From Stenotrophomonas sp. ATCM1_4 (lineage in GTDB: Bacteria; Pseudomonadota; Gammaproteobacteria; Xanthomonadales; Xanthomonadaceae), in assembly GCF_004348115.1 (NCBI RefSeq), contig NZ_QPFB01000001.1, forward strand, positions 3,426,028 through 3,490,027: a stretch of DNA of 64,000 nt, in the 5' to 3' direction. The notes beneath the pieces are model-generated. The model was not told where the DNA came from. It was given only the letters and a program-made list of their open reading frames with translations, and searched no databases. The position numbers were made by a program, and so were the translations under genes. Shown piece by piece: positions 46,958 to 59,036 of the stretch. Each line of letters begins with the position of its first letter. Position 1 is the stretch's first letter.

Positions 46958-47955
46958 GCGCGCAGCCCCCGCCAGGCCAGGCCCAACACGCCCAGCACCA
47001 GCGCACAGGCCAACGGCCACGGATAACGTTCGATGCGCGGGCGCACCGCGGGGCCCACGCTCTTGATCGGCTCCAACCGGTCCAGTTCGGCATAGATGCC
47101 GGCCAGTTCATCGGTATCGCGTGCGCGGAAGAAACGGCCGCCGGTTTCGCTCGCCACCTGGGTCAAGGTGGCTTCATCGACCTGGTCGTCGCCGCCAGCC
47201 AGTTGCACGCCGAACAACGACATCCCGCCGGTACCACCAAACGCCACCGTGTAGACGCGGACGCCTTCGGCCTTGGCCAGCTCGGCAGCCTTCAACGGCT
47301 CGAGCACGCCGGCGGTATTGACGCCATCGGTCAGCACGATCAATACCCGCTGTCCTTCGGGCTGTTCGCGCAGGCGCTTGACCGCCAGCCCGATCGCATC
47401 GCCCAACGCCGTCTCACGACCGGCCAGGCCAACCACGCTGTCGCGCAGCTGCTCGCGCACGGTGGCGCGATCGGCCGTCAGCGGCGTCAACGCATAAGCC
47501 TGCTGGCCGAACACCACCAGGCCGATCCGGTCACCTTCACGGCGGTCCAGGAAGTCGGCCAGCACCGCCTTCGCGGCGGTCAGGCGATCAACCACGCGCC
47601 CGCCCAGTTGCATGTCCGCTTCGCTCATGCTGCCGGACAGGTCCACCGCCAACATCATCTGCCGCCCCTCGCGCGGCGGCTCGACCGGCTCACCCAACTG
47701 CTGCGGACGCGCGGCAGCCGCACACAGGCACAGCCATGCCAGCCACAACAGCACGCCGGCAAACCACGCTCCGGCACTGGACGAGGACGCCTGCAACTGC
47801 AACCGGGCCGGGTCATACGGCACCCGCAACGCAGGAGCCTGGCTGTCGCGCAGCGGCCACCAGCGCATCAGCACCGGCAAGGGCAGCAACAGCCAAAGCC
47901 AGGGCCAGGCGAACGGCGGCAACCATCCGGCGACCAGATCGAGCCACTGCTGCAT
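46954..47955 (-). CDS. batA: BatA VWA-domain membrane protein
   Basis: 333 residues. Membrane helices near 15-30, 60-80 and 310-330 with a VWA domain between (about 95-295). MIDAS motif DLSGSMS is complete, with the later Thr and Asp (LTDG) in place, so metal-dependent ligand binding is likely. It is coupled to the DUF4381 gene by a TGATG stop-start and to BatB/C by ATGA. Inner-membrane location with the VWA domain on one face. Confidence 0.92.
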   Translation of the reverse strand: MQQWLDLVAGWLPPFAWPWLWLLLPLPVLMRWWPLRDSQAPALRVPYDPARLQLQASSSSAGAWFAGVLLWLAWLCLCAAAARPQQLGEPVEPPREGRQMMLAVDLSGSMSEADMQLGGRVVDRLTAAKAVLADFLDRREGDRIGLVVFGQQAYALTPLTADRATVREQLRDSVVGLAGRETALGDAIGLAVKRLREQPEGQRVLIVLTDGVNTAGVLEPLKAAELAKAEGVRVYTVAFGGTGGMSLFGVQLAGGDDQVDEATLTQVASETGGRFFRARDTDELAGIYAELDRLEPIKSVGPAVRPRIERYPWPLACALVLGVLGLAWRGLRA

Positions 47956-48407
47956 CAGCGTTTCCCTTCCATCAGTTCCAGGAAACGCGCGCGGGCAAGG
48001 GCACGTACCTGCTCCACGCCCTGCATGTCCACCTGCGGGCGGTATGCCCCCTCCAGCAGGAGGCGGCCCTCGCCGTCACTGAACTCCCGCCCCTGACGGC
48101 CATCCAGGAACCTCAGCCAGGCTTCGCCCTGCAACTGTGCGGCGCGGGCATCCGCGCGGCGCGCGGCGCGGCGCAACAGGTCCGATATCGCCGCCAGGCG
48201 TACCGGCCCCTCCAGCGCGGCGGCGACCTGTCCATCGAACAGGGCCAGCCAGCGCCGGCGGCGGCGACGGCGCAGCCACAACAGCCCGGCCACGACCACG
48301 GTCACGACCAGAACCGCCCCAATGACCATCCACCAGCCCGGCGGAAGTGGCCACCAGGACGGCGCGGCGGGAAGATGCACGTCACGCAACGGCAGTTTCG
48401 CGGCCAT
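47955..48407 (-). CDS. DUF4381 family membrane protein
   Basis: 150 residues from ATG 48407 (TGATG coupling with the DUF58 stop). One membrane helix (about 28-48), a basic RRRRRRR stretch, then a helical cytoplasmic domain. It is the conserved small member of MoxR-DUF58-Bat operons. No catalytic residues are evident; likely a scaffold. Confidence 0.85.
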   Translation of the reverse strand: MAAKLPLRDVHLPAAPSWWPLPPGWWMVIGAVLVVTVVVAGLLWLRRRRRRRWLALFDGQVAAALEGPVRLAAISDLLRRAARRADARAAQLQGEAWLRFLDGRQGREFSDGEGRLLLEGAYRPQVDMQGVEQVRALARARFLELMEGKR

Positions 48408-49333
48408 CAGTACGCTCCCTGTGCGCTGGCACCCAGCCATGCGTCGCTGGCCTGGTCCGACGCCAGCGGTGTTACCCGCACGCGTCGCCCCGGCAACTGC
48501 CGCAGCAATGTCTCCATCGGCCCGACCAACGCCTCATGCCACGACTGGCGAACGCCTTCGGCAGCCAGGTCGAAACGCATCCGTCCCGCCGGCGTGGCGA
48601 CCGGCAACAGGCAATGGGGCGGATCGGTTTCGAGTCGGTCCACCAACAGGATCAACTGGACCTCCACGTGCATCGACAGCGCCGACCATACCGCTGCCGG
48701 GACCGCCAGGGCGCTTGCCGGGTCAGCCAGGACGAAGGCCCGTGCCCCCGGGTGCAGGACGCGCGCGGCGCGCTCCAACGCCAACTGCAGCCCCGCGTCG
48801 TCGGCGGGCGGCTCGGCGTACCAGCGCACCAGCGCATCCAGCACGCGCAACACACCGCGCGTGCCACCGGCGGGCGGAACCAGGGGTTGCTGCCGGGCAC
48901 CACGCAACGCTGCAAGCCGGTCACCGTCGCGCATGGCCGACCACGCCGCGACAGCGCCGGCACGCGCCGCCTGCACCGACTTGAAGCGCACGCGGGTACC
49001 GAAATACAAGGCCGCCGACGTATCGGCGATCACCAACGTCACCCGTTCGCGCTCGGTCTGGAACGTCTTGGTATGAGTGGCATCGGTGCGCGCGGTCAGT
49101 TTCCAGTCGATATGACGGGCATCGTCTCCGGCCACGTACTCGCGCGACTCGGCGTACTCCATGCCACGCCCGCGCATGCTCGATGCCGCGCGGCCGCTGA
49201 CCGCATAGCGACCGCGTCGCGCCTGCCGCCCCTGCACGCCGGCCTGGCGCAGGGCGATCAGCTCCGGCAGCGTCGGGCGCAGGCCGGCGTCAACTGCCGG
49301 CTCCCGTGTGGATTCCCTCGCCGGAGCGCTCAT
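48407..49333 (-). CDS. DUF58 domain protein
   Basis: 308 residues from ATG 49333. DUF58 signature GMEYAESREYVAGDDARHIDWKLTART near residue 60, followed by a degenerate VWA-like fold (VTLVIADTSAALYFG). It lies 68 bases after moxR and is coupled to DUF4381. DUF58 proteins partner MoxR ATPases (known), probably as chaperone substrates or adaptors. Cytoplasmic. Confidence 0.9.
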   Translation of the reverse strand: MSAPARESTREPAVDAGLRPTLPELIALRQAGVQGRQARRGRYAVSGRAASSMRGRGMEYAESREYVAGDDARHIDWKLTARTDATHTKTFQTERERVTLVIADTSAALYFGTRVRFKSVQAARAGAVAAWSAMRDGDRLAALRGARQQPLVPPAGGTRGVLRVLDALVRWYAEPPADDAGLQLALERAARVLHPGARAFVLADPASALAVPAAVWSALSMHVEVQLILLVDRLETDPPHCLLPVATPAGRMRFDLAAEGVRQSWHEALVGPMETLLRQLPGRRVRVTPLASDQASDAWLGASAQGAY

Positions 49334-49401
49334 CGTCCGCCCCCGCTCAGGATGCCCGGACCATGGGCGCATCGATCCTGTCCATCACCTGCGGCCATGG
49401 C

Positions 49402-50421
49402 TCAGGGCAACGGCACGCTGTCGAGCAGCGCGGCGACCAGGCGCTCGCCATCCCAGCCTTCGGCAGCAGCCTCGTAGCTGGGCAGCACACGGTGGCGCAG
49501 CACGTCCGGGGCAACCGCGCGGATATCGTCCGGGGTGACGAAGTCGCGGCCAGCCAGCCACGCCCGGGCCCGGGCGCAACGCTCCAGGGCAATGGAACCG
49601 CGCGGGCTGGCACCCCAGGCGATGCGCCGCGCCAACGCCGCGTCATACGCACTGGCATCGCGCGAGGCCAACACCAGCGCCACCAAGTAGCGTTCCAGCT
49701 GCGGTGCCATGTGCAATTCCAACACCGCACGGCGTGCCTGCTCGATCTTCTCCAGCGACAGCTTGCGCGCAGGTGCGGCCTTGGGCTGCATCGCCTGCAG
49801 GGCGCGCTCCCGCGCCAGGCGCAGGATCTCGGTCTCGGCGCTGGCATCGGGGTAACCGATGCGCACATGCATCAGGAAACGGTCCAGCTGCGCCTCCGGC
49901 AGCGGGAACGTACCTTCCTGCTCGATTGGATTCTGGGTCGCCATGACCAGGAACACCTGCGGCAGCGCATAGGTGTTGCGACCTACGGTCACCTGCCGCT
50001 CGCCCATGGCCTCCAGCAGCGCCGACTGCACCTTGGCCGGCGCGCGGTTGATCTCGTCGGCCAGCAGGATGGGATGGAAGATCGGCCCGGCCTGGAATTC
50101 GAAACGCCCTTCCTGGGCGCGCCAGATATCGGTACCGGTCAGGTCGGCCGGCAGCAGGTCCGGGGTGAACTGGATACGCGCGAAGCTGGCATCCACGCGC
50201 GAGGCCAGGGCCCGGATCGCGGTGGTCTTGGCCAGGCCCGGCGCGCCCTCCACCAACAGGTGGCCGTCGGCCAGCAGCGCGATCAACAGGCGGTCGATCA
50301 GCAGTGACTGGCCGACGATCTCGGCGGCCAGTGCATCGCGCAGCGCGGTAAATTCCTCGTGCAGGGCGCTGGTCACGACCGCTGCGGTGGTCTCGATGGG
50401 CAATTCGGGAGGCAGGTTCAT
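49402..50421 (-). CDS. MoxR-family AAA+ ATPase
   Basis: 339 residues from ATG 50421. Walker A EGAPGLAKT (about 58-66), Walker B LLADEIN near 120, sensor 1 VMATQNPIEQEG near 155, and the MoxR C-terminal helical lid. MoxR ATPases are chaperones that mature or insert metal-dependent VWA proteins; here the targets are expected to be BatA and BatB/C. It is the first gene of the operon; downstream genes follow in the order DUF58, DUF4381, batA, batBC, batD. The ribosome site before this ATG is weak. Confidence 0.93.
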   Translation of the reverse strand: MNLPPELPIETTAAVVTSALHEEFTALRDALAAEIVGQSLLIDRLLIALLADGHLLVEGAPGLAKTTAIRALASRVDASFARIQFTPDLLPADLTGTDIWRAQEGRFEFQAGPIFHPILLADEINRAPAKVQSALLEAMGERQVTVGRNTYALPQVFLVMATQNPIEQEGTFPLPEAQLDRFLMHVRIGYPDASAETEILRLARERALQAMQPKAAPARKLSLEKIEQARRAVLELHMAPQLERYLVALVLASRDASAYDAALARRIAWGASPRGSIALERCARARAWLAGRDFVTPDDIRAVAPDVLRHRVLPSYEAAAEGWDGERLVAALLDSVPLP

Positions 50422-50474
50422 AGGCGCAGTTTGACTGATCCGGCGTGAAATGGTTCCAACAATGGCCAACAACG

Positions 50475-50504
50475 AAAAAGGGCCGCTTGCGCGGCCCCTT
50501 TTCC
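50475..50504 (-). terminator. Terminator of the pil operon
   Basis: GGGCCGC (50480-50486) with GCGGCCC (50491-50497), 4-base loop, flanked by A-rich and T-rich runs. On the minus strand it ends in a T-rich tract (CTTTTTCG-type), 15 bases beyond the pilQ stop. Confidence 0.85.
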
Positions 50505-50518
50505 AAGTGCGGTGAAGA

Positions 50519-52408
50519 TCAGTTCGCGGCCTTGGCCACGCGCAGGATCTTCGGCGTCACGAACACCAGCAGCTCAGCTTTCTCCTTGCTGGTACCGCGC
50601 TTCTTGAACAGGTTGCCCAGGAACGGGATATCGCCCAGGAACGGCACCTTGCTCACGCTGCTGCGGTCGGAGAACTCATACACGCCACCGATCACCACGG
50701 TCTGGCCATCCTCGACCAGCACGGCGGTATTGATCTCGCGACGGTTGATCGACGGGACCACGCCGTAGCCGTCCAGCTCCAGGAGTTCGTCAACCTCGTC
50801 CTTCTTGACGTTCATGTTCAGGAACACACGGTTGTCCATGGTGATCGTCGGGGTCACCTTCAGCTCCAGCAGCACTTCCTTGAACTGGACGCTGGGAGTG
50901 GCCGCGGTACCCGCGGTGCCACCGGTGATGGTGACGTAGCCGATTTCCTTACCCTGCTTGATCACGCCTTCACGCTGGTTGGCGGTGACGATGCGCGGAT
51001 TGGAAATGACTTCGCCACGTCCTTCTTCCTGCAATGCGGACAACTCCAGATCCAGGTTGAAGTTCGCGCCCAGCAACGTGTAGGCCAGGCTCGGCTTGCT
51101 GGTACCCGTGGTGAAGCTGCCGGCCGGCAGATTCACGTTGAGCCCGCGCCCCGCGTTGCCGCCCCCGCTTGCACCGCTTCCGATCGTGGCGGTGTTGTCG
51201 CCATTGTTGTAGTCACGCGTGCCGCCGATGCCGAACTTGGCACCCAGGTCACGTGCAAACGTATCCGAAGCAATGACGATCCGCCCCTCGATCAGCACCT
51301 GATCCACCGGACGGTCGATCACGTTGATCAGCTCACGCATCTGCGCGACCTTCTTCGGGATGTCGCTGATCATCAGGGTGTTGGTGCGTTCATCGGCCAC
51401 CAGGCGGCCACGCGGTGACAGGAAGCCATTCTCCTGCGTCCCGTTACCCGCCCCGCCGCTGTTGCCACCGTTCGAGCTACCGATTCCCTTGGCCTCGGTC
51501 AGCGCCTTGAAGATGGCTTCGGCGCTGTGGTAGTTGATCTGCACGTAATCGGTGATCAGGTCCTCGCGGTTCTCGATGGCGATACGCGCGTCTTCCTTGT
51601 CCTGCTCGAACTTGGCCAGCTCCGGCTGCGGCGCCACCCAGACCACGCCGCCGTCACGACGCTTGTCCAGGCCCTTGGCGCGCAGGACGATGTCCAGCGC
51701 CTGGTCCCACGGCACGTTGACCAGGCGCAGGGTCACGTTGCCCTGCACGGTGTCCGAGGCGACCACGTTGAGGTTGGACTCCTCGGCGATCAGCTGCAGG
51801 ACCGTGCGCACCGGCACGTCCTGGAAGTTGAAGGTCACCGGACGGCCGCTGTAGCCGCGTGCCGCCACGGTCGCCGCCGCCTGCGCCACGGTCCTGGAGG
51901 TCACCGCACCGGTGGCGACATCCTCCTTGCGCGGCGTGATCTCGACCACGTACTCGTTGCCGGTCTGGTAGGCCAGCGATTCATACGGACCGTTCGTGCT
52001 CAGCACCAGTTGCGAACCATGCCCGGAGGGCTTGGCGTCGATGCGCTGGACCGGTGTCGCGAAGTCGGTGACGTTGAGCGGACGCTGCAGTTCGGCCGGC
52101 AGTACCGCGTTGCCAACGTCCACCACGACGTTGCCGCCCTGGTTGCGCAGGTCCGGGCTGGCTCCCTGGCCATCGAACTGCAGGATCAGGCGACCCGCGC
52201 CGTCATTACCCCGCTTGAAGTCGATCTTGGTCACGGAAACCGCGGACGTCGCCTGCTGCATGCCGGTGGCCATGCCACCTGCTGCCACCGGCGGCGTGGC
52301 CGCGAACGAAGAGCCGCACACCACAGCCAACGCCACTCCCAGGGCGCAGACGCGGACCAGTGCATGGCGCCGGATGGGACGCAGGCTCAGGGCTTTGGTA
52401 AAAGTCAT
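50519..52408 (-). CDS. pilQ: Type IV pilus secretin PilQ
   Basis: 629 residues, ATG with AGGGGAT upstream. Signal peptide to about residue 36. N-terminal AMIN domain (about 55-150) binds peptidoglycan, then Secretin/TonB short N-terminal domain (about 205-260), N1 domain, and the secretin pore (about 430-620) with VEDGQTVVIGGVYEF and VPFLGDIPFLGNLFK. It forms the outer-membrane channel for the pilus. A Gly/Asn-rich insert near residue 345 is a low-complexity linker. Follows pilP by 19 bases. Confidence 0.96.
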   Translation of the reverse strand: MTFTKALSLRPIRRHALVRVCALGVALAVVCGSSFAATPPVAAGGMATGMQQATSAVSVTKIDFKRGNDGAGRLILQFDGQGASPDLRNQGGNVVVDVGNAVLPAELQRPLNVTDFATPVQRIDAKPSGHGSQLVLSTNGPYESLAYQTGNEYVVEITPRKEDVATGAVTSRTVAQAAATVAARGYSGRPVTFNFQDVPVRTVLQLIAEESNLNVVASDTVQGNVTLRLVNVPWDQALDIVLRAKGLDKRRDGGVVWVAPQPELAKFEQDKEDARIAIENREDLITDYVQINYHSAEAIFKALTEAKGIGSSNGGNSGGAGNGTQENGFLSPRGRLVADERTNTLMISDIPKKVAQMRELINVIDRPVDQVLIEGRIVIASDTFARDLGAKFGIGGTRDYNNGDNTATIGSGASGGGNAGRGLNVNLPAGSFTTGTSKPSLAYTLLGANFNLDLELSALQEEGRGEVISNPRIVTANQREGVIKQGKEIGYVTITGGTAGTAATPSVQFKEVLLELKVTPTITMDNRVFLNMNVKKDEVDELLELDGYGVVPSINRREINTAVLVEDGQTVVIGGVYEFSDRSSVSKVPFLGDIPFLGNLFKKRGTSKEKAELLVFVTPKILRVAKAAN

Positions 52409-52427
52409 CGTGCTATCCCCTAATCAA

Positions 52428-52958
52428 TCAACGATCGTCCAGTGCGAGCGAGGCTGGACGTTCCAGCCAACCGCCAGCACCGTCCGGCACCAGTTCAATC
52501 AGTTCAATCCCGTCTTCGCGCACCGCCGTGACACGGCCATCGCTCTGGCCCATGTACACCCCCGGGCGCACGCGATAGGTGACCTTGTCCGGCCCCATCA
52601 CCAGGGCAACGATGCCGTTGCCCCCGCCGATGGTGCCGACCATGTCGAGACTGTCCAGCGGATACGCCTCCAGCGGCTCCTTGCGACGGTTCGGATCCGG
52701 GCGCAGCTGGTTGCCGCCATCAGCGGACACCCACGCATCACTGAACGGATCGCGCAAGCCCTGCGCGGCGTACTCAAACGTTTCGAACTGCTGCATCACC
52801 GGCAGCGGCTCCAGCGGCTCGGCAGGACGTGCACGCACATCCGCCACCCACCTCTCGAGATTCGGCGCCTCACCAGGCGTGCTGCTGATGCCTCGGGCGC
52901 AACCGGCCAGGGCCAGCACGCACAGTGCGCCAAGCATGAAGGAAGAAGTCCTGCTCAT
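52428..52958 (-). CDS. pilP: Type IV pilus assembly lipoprotein PilP
   Basis: 176 residues. Lipobox ALAGCARG with Cys20. A beta-sandwich domain (about 95-165; VGTIGGGNGIVALVMGPDKVTYRV) binds PilQ. Joins the inner-membrane PilNO complex to the secretin. Start is 3 bases after the pilO stop. Confidence 0.94.
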   Translation of the reverse strand: MSRTSSFMLGALCVLALAGCARGISSTPGEAPNLERWVADVRARPAEPLEPLPVMQQFETFEYAAQGLRDPFSDAWVSADGGNQLRPDPNRRKEPLEAYPLDSLDMVGTIGGGNGIVALVMGPDKVTYRVRPGVYMGQSDGRVTAVREDGIELIELVPDGAGGWLERPASLALDDR

Positions 52959-52961
52959 CGC

Positions 52962-53633
52962 TTACCTGCCCCCCTTCTTCTTGCCCTTCTCAGCCTCGGC
53001 GGCCAGCCGTTCCTGCTCCTCGAGCTCGGTGTCGTCAAGGTAGCGGTAGGTCTTGACCGTACCGGACAACTCCAATGCCCCACCGGGACTGATCACGCCG
53101 CTGCCACCCTTGGGTTTCAGGTTGATGTCATGCATGGTCAGGATCACCACGCGCGGCAACGAGGCCACGCCACTGACGAACGCACCGAACTGGTGGTAAC
53201 TACCGACCAGGCGCAAGGCGATCGGCTTCTCGGCGTAGAACTCCTTCACCGACTCCGCACCCGGCTGGAACAGCTCGTTGTTCAGGCCGCTGGACAGCGC
53301 GGTCTGCGACACGTCGATGATCAGGTCCGGCATCTCGGTCTTGCTGGGCAACTGCCGCAGCATCTGCTGCAGCACCTGCTCCATCTGCGCCAACTGCTGC
53401 TTCAGCGGCTCGAGATTGGCAGCACGCTGCTGCTCCTTCTCGAAATCGCCGCGCAGGGTACTCTCGCGGCTTTCCAGCGTCGCCAGCTCCTCGCGCTGTC
53501 CACTGACCACCAACAGGTAGGCCAGGATCAGGATCAGGAAGGCCAACACCGCGCAGAACACCATCTTCGCGTTGCGCGGCCAATTGCCGATGTTGTTGAA
53601 ATCCAGGTCTTTGGCGTTGAACTTCTTGCTCAC
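52962..53633 (-). CDS. pilO: Type IV pilus inner-membrane protein PilO
   Basis: 223 residues. One membrane helix (about 25-45), a coiled-coil (about 50-100), and a periplasmic ferredoxin-like domain (about 110-200) with a basic end KKKGGR. Partners PilN. Overlaps the pilN stop by four bases, so it is coupled to pilN. Confidence 0.95.
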   Translation of the reverse strand: MSKKFNAKDLDFNNIGNWPRNAKMVFCAVLAFLILILAYLLVVSGQREELATLESRESTLRGDFEKEQQRAANLEPLKQQLAQMEQVLQQMLRQLPSKTEMPDLIIDVSQTALSSGLNNELFQPGAESVKEFYAEKPIALRLVGSYHQFGAFVSGVASLPRVVILTMHDINLKPKGGSGVISPGGALELSGTVKTYRYLDDTELEEQERLAAEAEKGKKKGGR

Positions 53634-54384
53634 GAGCGGGCCTCCTTCGGAGCAGGGGCAGCCGCCGGAGCGGTCTCGGCCTTCGGCTTGTCTGCCGCGG
53701 GTGCGGCAGCCGGCGCGGGGGCTGTTGCCGGTGCGCTGGTCGCTTCCGGGGCCGCCGGCGCAGCGCCTGCCGCGGCGCCACTGGCCTCCACGCCCGTCAC
53801 CTGCGCCGGATTGGCCTCACCCGGGGCGGGCAGCTTCACACGCAGGGTGAACACGTACGGCAGGGACTTGATATCCACGCCGACGCCACCGCCCTGCTGT
53901 GCACGTGCCTCGATGATCGACAGTTCCGGATTGGTCATCCAGCCGGAACCTTCCAGATTGCGCATGTAGGTACTGACGCGCGCATTCGACTGGGTCCGAC
54001 CTTCTAGGGTCAGCATCTCGCCTTCCTGCTTCAACGCGGTGAGCACCACGCCGTCCGGAATCGTGCGCACCAGCGAATCGAACAGGTGCACCATCTGCGA
54101 ACGCTTGCCCTGCAGCTCCTCGATCACCGCCTTGCGGGCCAGCAATCGCGCCTTCTGCTTGTCCAGCCGCTCGATTTCCTTGTTCTGCTCCTTGACCTTG
54201 GCGATCTCGGCTTCAAGGAACGCGTTGCGGTCATTCTGTCCGCTGATCTGCTGGCTGTAGTAGAACCACAACAGGCCGGACAGGACCACACCGGCCAGCG
54301 CGGCGAAGCCGAGCATGCCGTAGAACTCACGCTGCCGTTGCTTGCGGCGCTCCTCGCGCCACGGCAGAAGATTGATCCGTGCCA

Positions 54385-54385
<1 letters not shown>
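53630..54385 (-). CDS. pilN: Type IV pilus inner-membrane protein PilN
   Basis: 251 residues. N-terminal INLLPWREERRKQRQREFY binds PilM (known), one membrane helix (about 23-44), coiled-coil, then a ferredoxin-like fold, and a C-terminal Ala/Pro-rich tail (about 195-250) that is longer than in many relatives. Its ATG shares a base with the pilM stop (TGATG). Confidence 0.95.
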
Positions 54386-58089
<3,704 letters not shown>

Positions 58090-58098
58090 CGCATTGCC

Positions 58099-58130
58099 GC
58101 AGGCGGTGGGACGCACACCCCGCCGCCTGC
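58099..58130 (+). terminator. Hairpin after mrcA
   Basis: GCAGGCGG (58099-58106) with CCGCCTGC (58123-58130), loop of 16 bases including a further GGG/CCC pairing. It lies 10 bases past the stop; no T-tract. Confidence 0.5.
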
Positions 58131-58166
58131 CTACAATCGGGCCGCACCCACCGGGAGGAGCCCGCG

Positions 58167-58787
58167 ATGCCATCATCCCCACAGAGCGCCCAGCGCAACG
58201 CACGTGGCCGCCAGCGGATCGCCCAGGAAGCCGCGCGCCTGATCGCCGAGAGCGGCATCCAGGACTTCGAACACGCACGCCGCAAGGCCGCCAGCCGGCT
58301 GGGCATCCACGAAGAAGCGTTGTGGCCACGCCTGGCCGATGTCGAGCAGGCGCTGCGCGAGCACCAGCGCCTGTTTGCCTCCACCACCCAGCCGGGCGCG
58401 CTGCGGCAACGGCGTGCATCGGCGCTGCAGGCGATGCAGTTCCTGCAGGCATTCCAGCCGCGCCTGGCCGGCCCGGTGCTGACCGGCCTGGCCGGTGACA
58501 GCAGCCCGGTCATCCTGCACCTGCACTGCGACGACGCCGAGGCCGTGCAGCACTTCCTGCATGACCAGCAGATTCCCGCCGAGGCACGCGCGTGGCCGCT
58601 GCAGCTGGCCGGGCATGCCTCGCGCCAACATTACCCGGGCTGGGAGTTCGCCGCTGATGGGATTGCCTTCGAGCTGGTGATCCTGCCCGAGGACGCGGTG
58701 CGGCAACCGCCAGTATCCGGCGATGACGGCAAACCCCTGCCGCGTGCCACGCTGGCCCAGCTGCGCCAGCTGCTGGTCGACGAATAG
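58167..58787 (+). CDS. Uncharacterised cytoplasmic protein
   Basis: 206 residues from ATG 58167 with GGGAGGAG upstream. The N-terminal 70 residues are helical and basic (RGRQRIAQEAARLIAESGIQDFEHARRKAASRLGI), perhaps HTH-like; the C-terminal part has HLHCDDAEAVQHFLHDQQIPAEARAWP and FELVILPEDAV. I do not recognise a family and do not assign a function. It lies between mrcA and gltA, and its start has a strong ribosome site, so it is a real gene. Confidence 0.7.
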   Translation: MPSSPQSAQRNARGRQRIAQEAARLIAESGIQDFEHARRKAASRLGIHEEALWPRLADVEQALREHQRLFASTTQPGALRQRRASALQAMQFLQAFQPRLAGPVLTGLAGDSSPVILHLHCDDAEAVQHFLHDQQIPAEARAWPLQLAGHASRQHYPGWEFAADGIAFELVILPEDAVRQPPVSGDDGKPLPRATLAQLRQLLVDE

Positions 58788-58886
58788 GAGCGCCCTGGGG
58801 CGCAAAACCGGAAACCTGCCGGCGCCGGAAATCCCGCGCTTGAGGAACGCCTGGTTCCCGGCAGTGCATCGGCGGATGCCGTTCCT

Positions 58887-58950
58887 GCTTCGCCGCTGAA
58901 GCCGCTCCTACCGGGACCCCTCGTTGTAGAAGCGCCCGCGGGCGCGAAGC
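58887..58950. repeat. Two SMAG/REP-type hairpin repeats in opposite orientation
   Basis: Minus strand 58911-58887 reads GTAGGAGCGGCTTCAGCGGC... and plus strand 58926-58950 reads GTAGAAGCGCCCGCGGGCGC..., each 25 bases with a central dyad. This GTAG-initiated palindrome with inverted pairing is typical of the Stenotrophomonas SMAG or REP family (known). Confidence 0.65.
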
Positions 58951-58976
58951 TGGAACGCCCGGCCCCCCGGAACACG

Positions 58977-58999
58977 AAGGCCCCGCATTGCGGGGCCTT
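58977..58999. terminator. Terminator between the unknown gene and gltA
   Basis: Perfect 10-bp stem AAGGCCCCGC (58977-58986) with GCGGGGCCTT (58990-58999), 3-base loop, T on the plus side and an A-rich flank on the minus. It can end both convergent transcripts. Confidence 0.75.
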
Positions 59000-59036
59000 T
59001 GTCGTCATGGTGCGGCGCATTGCTGCGCCGGTGCCA

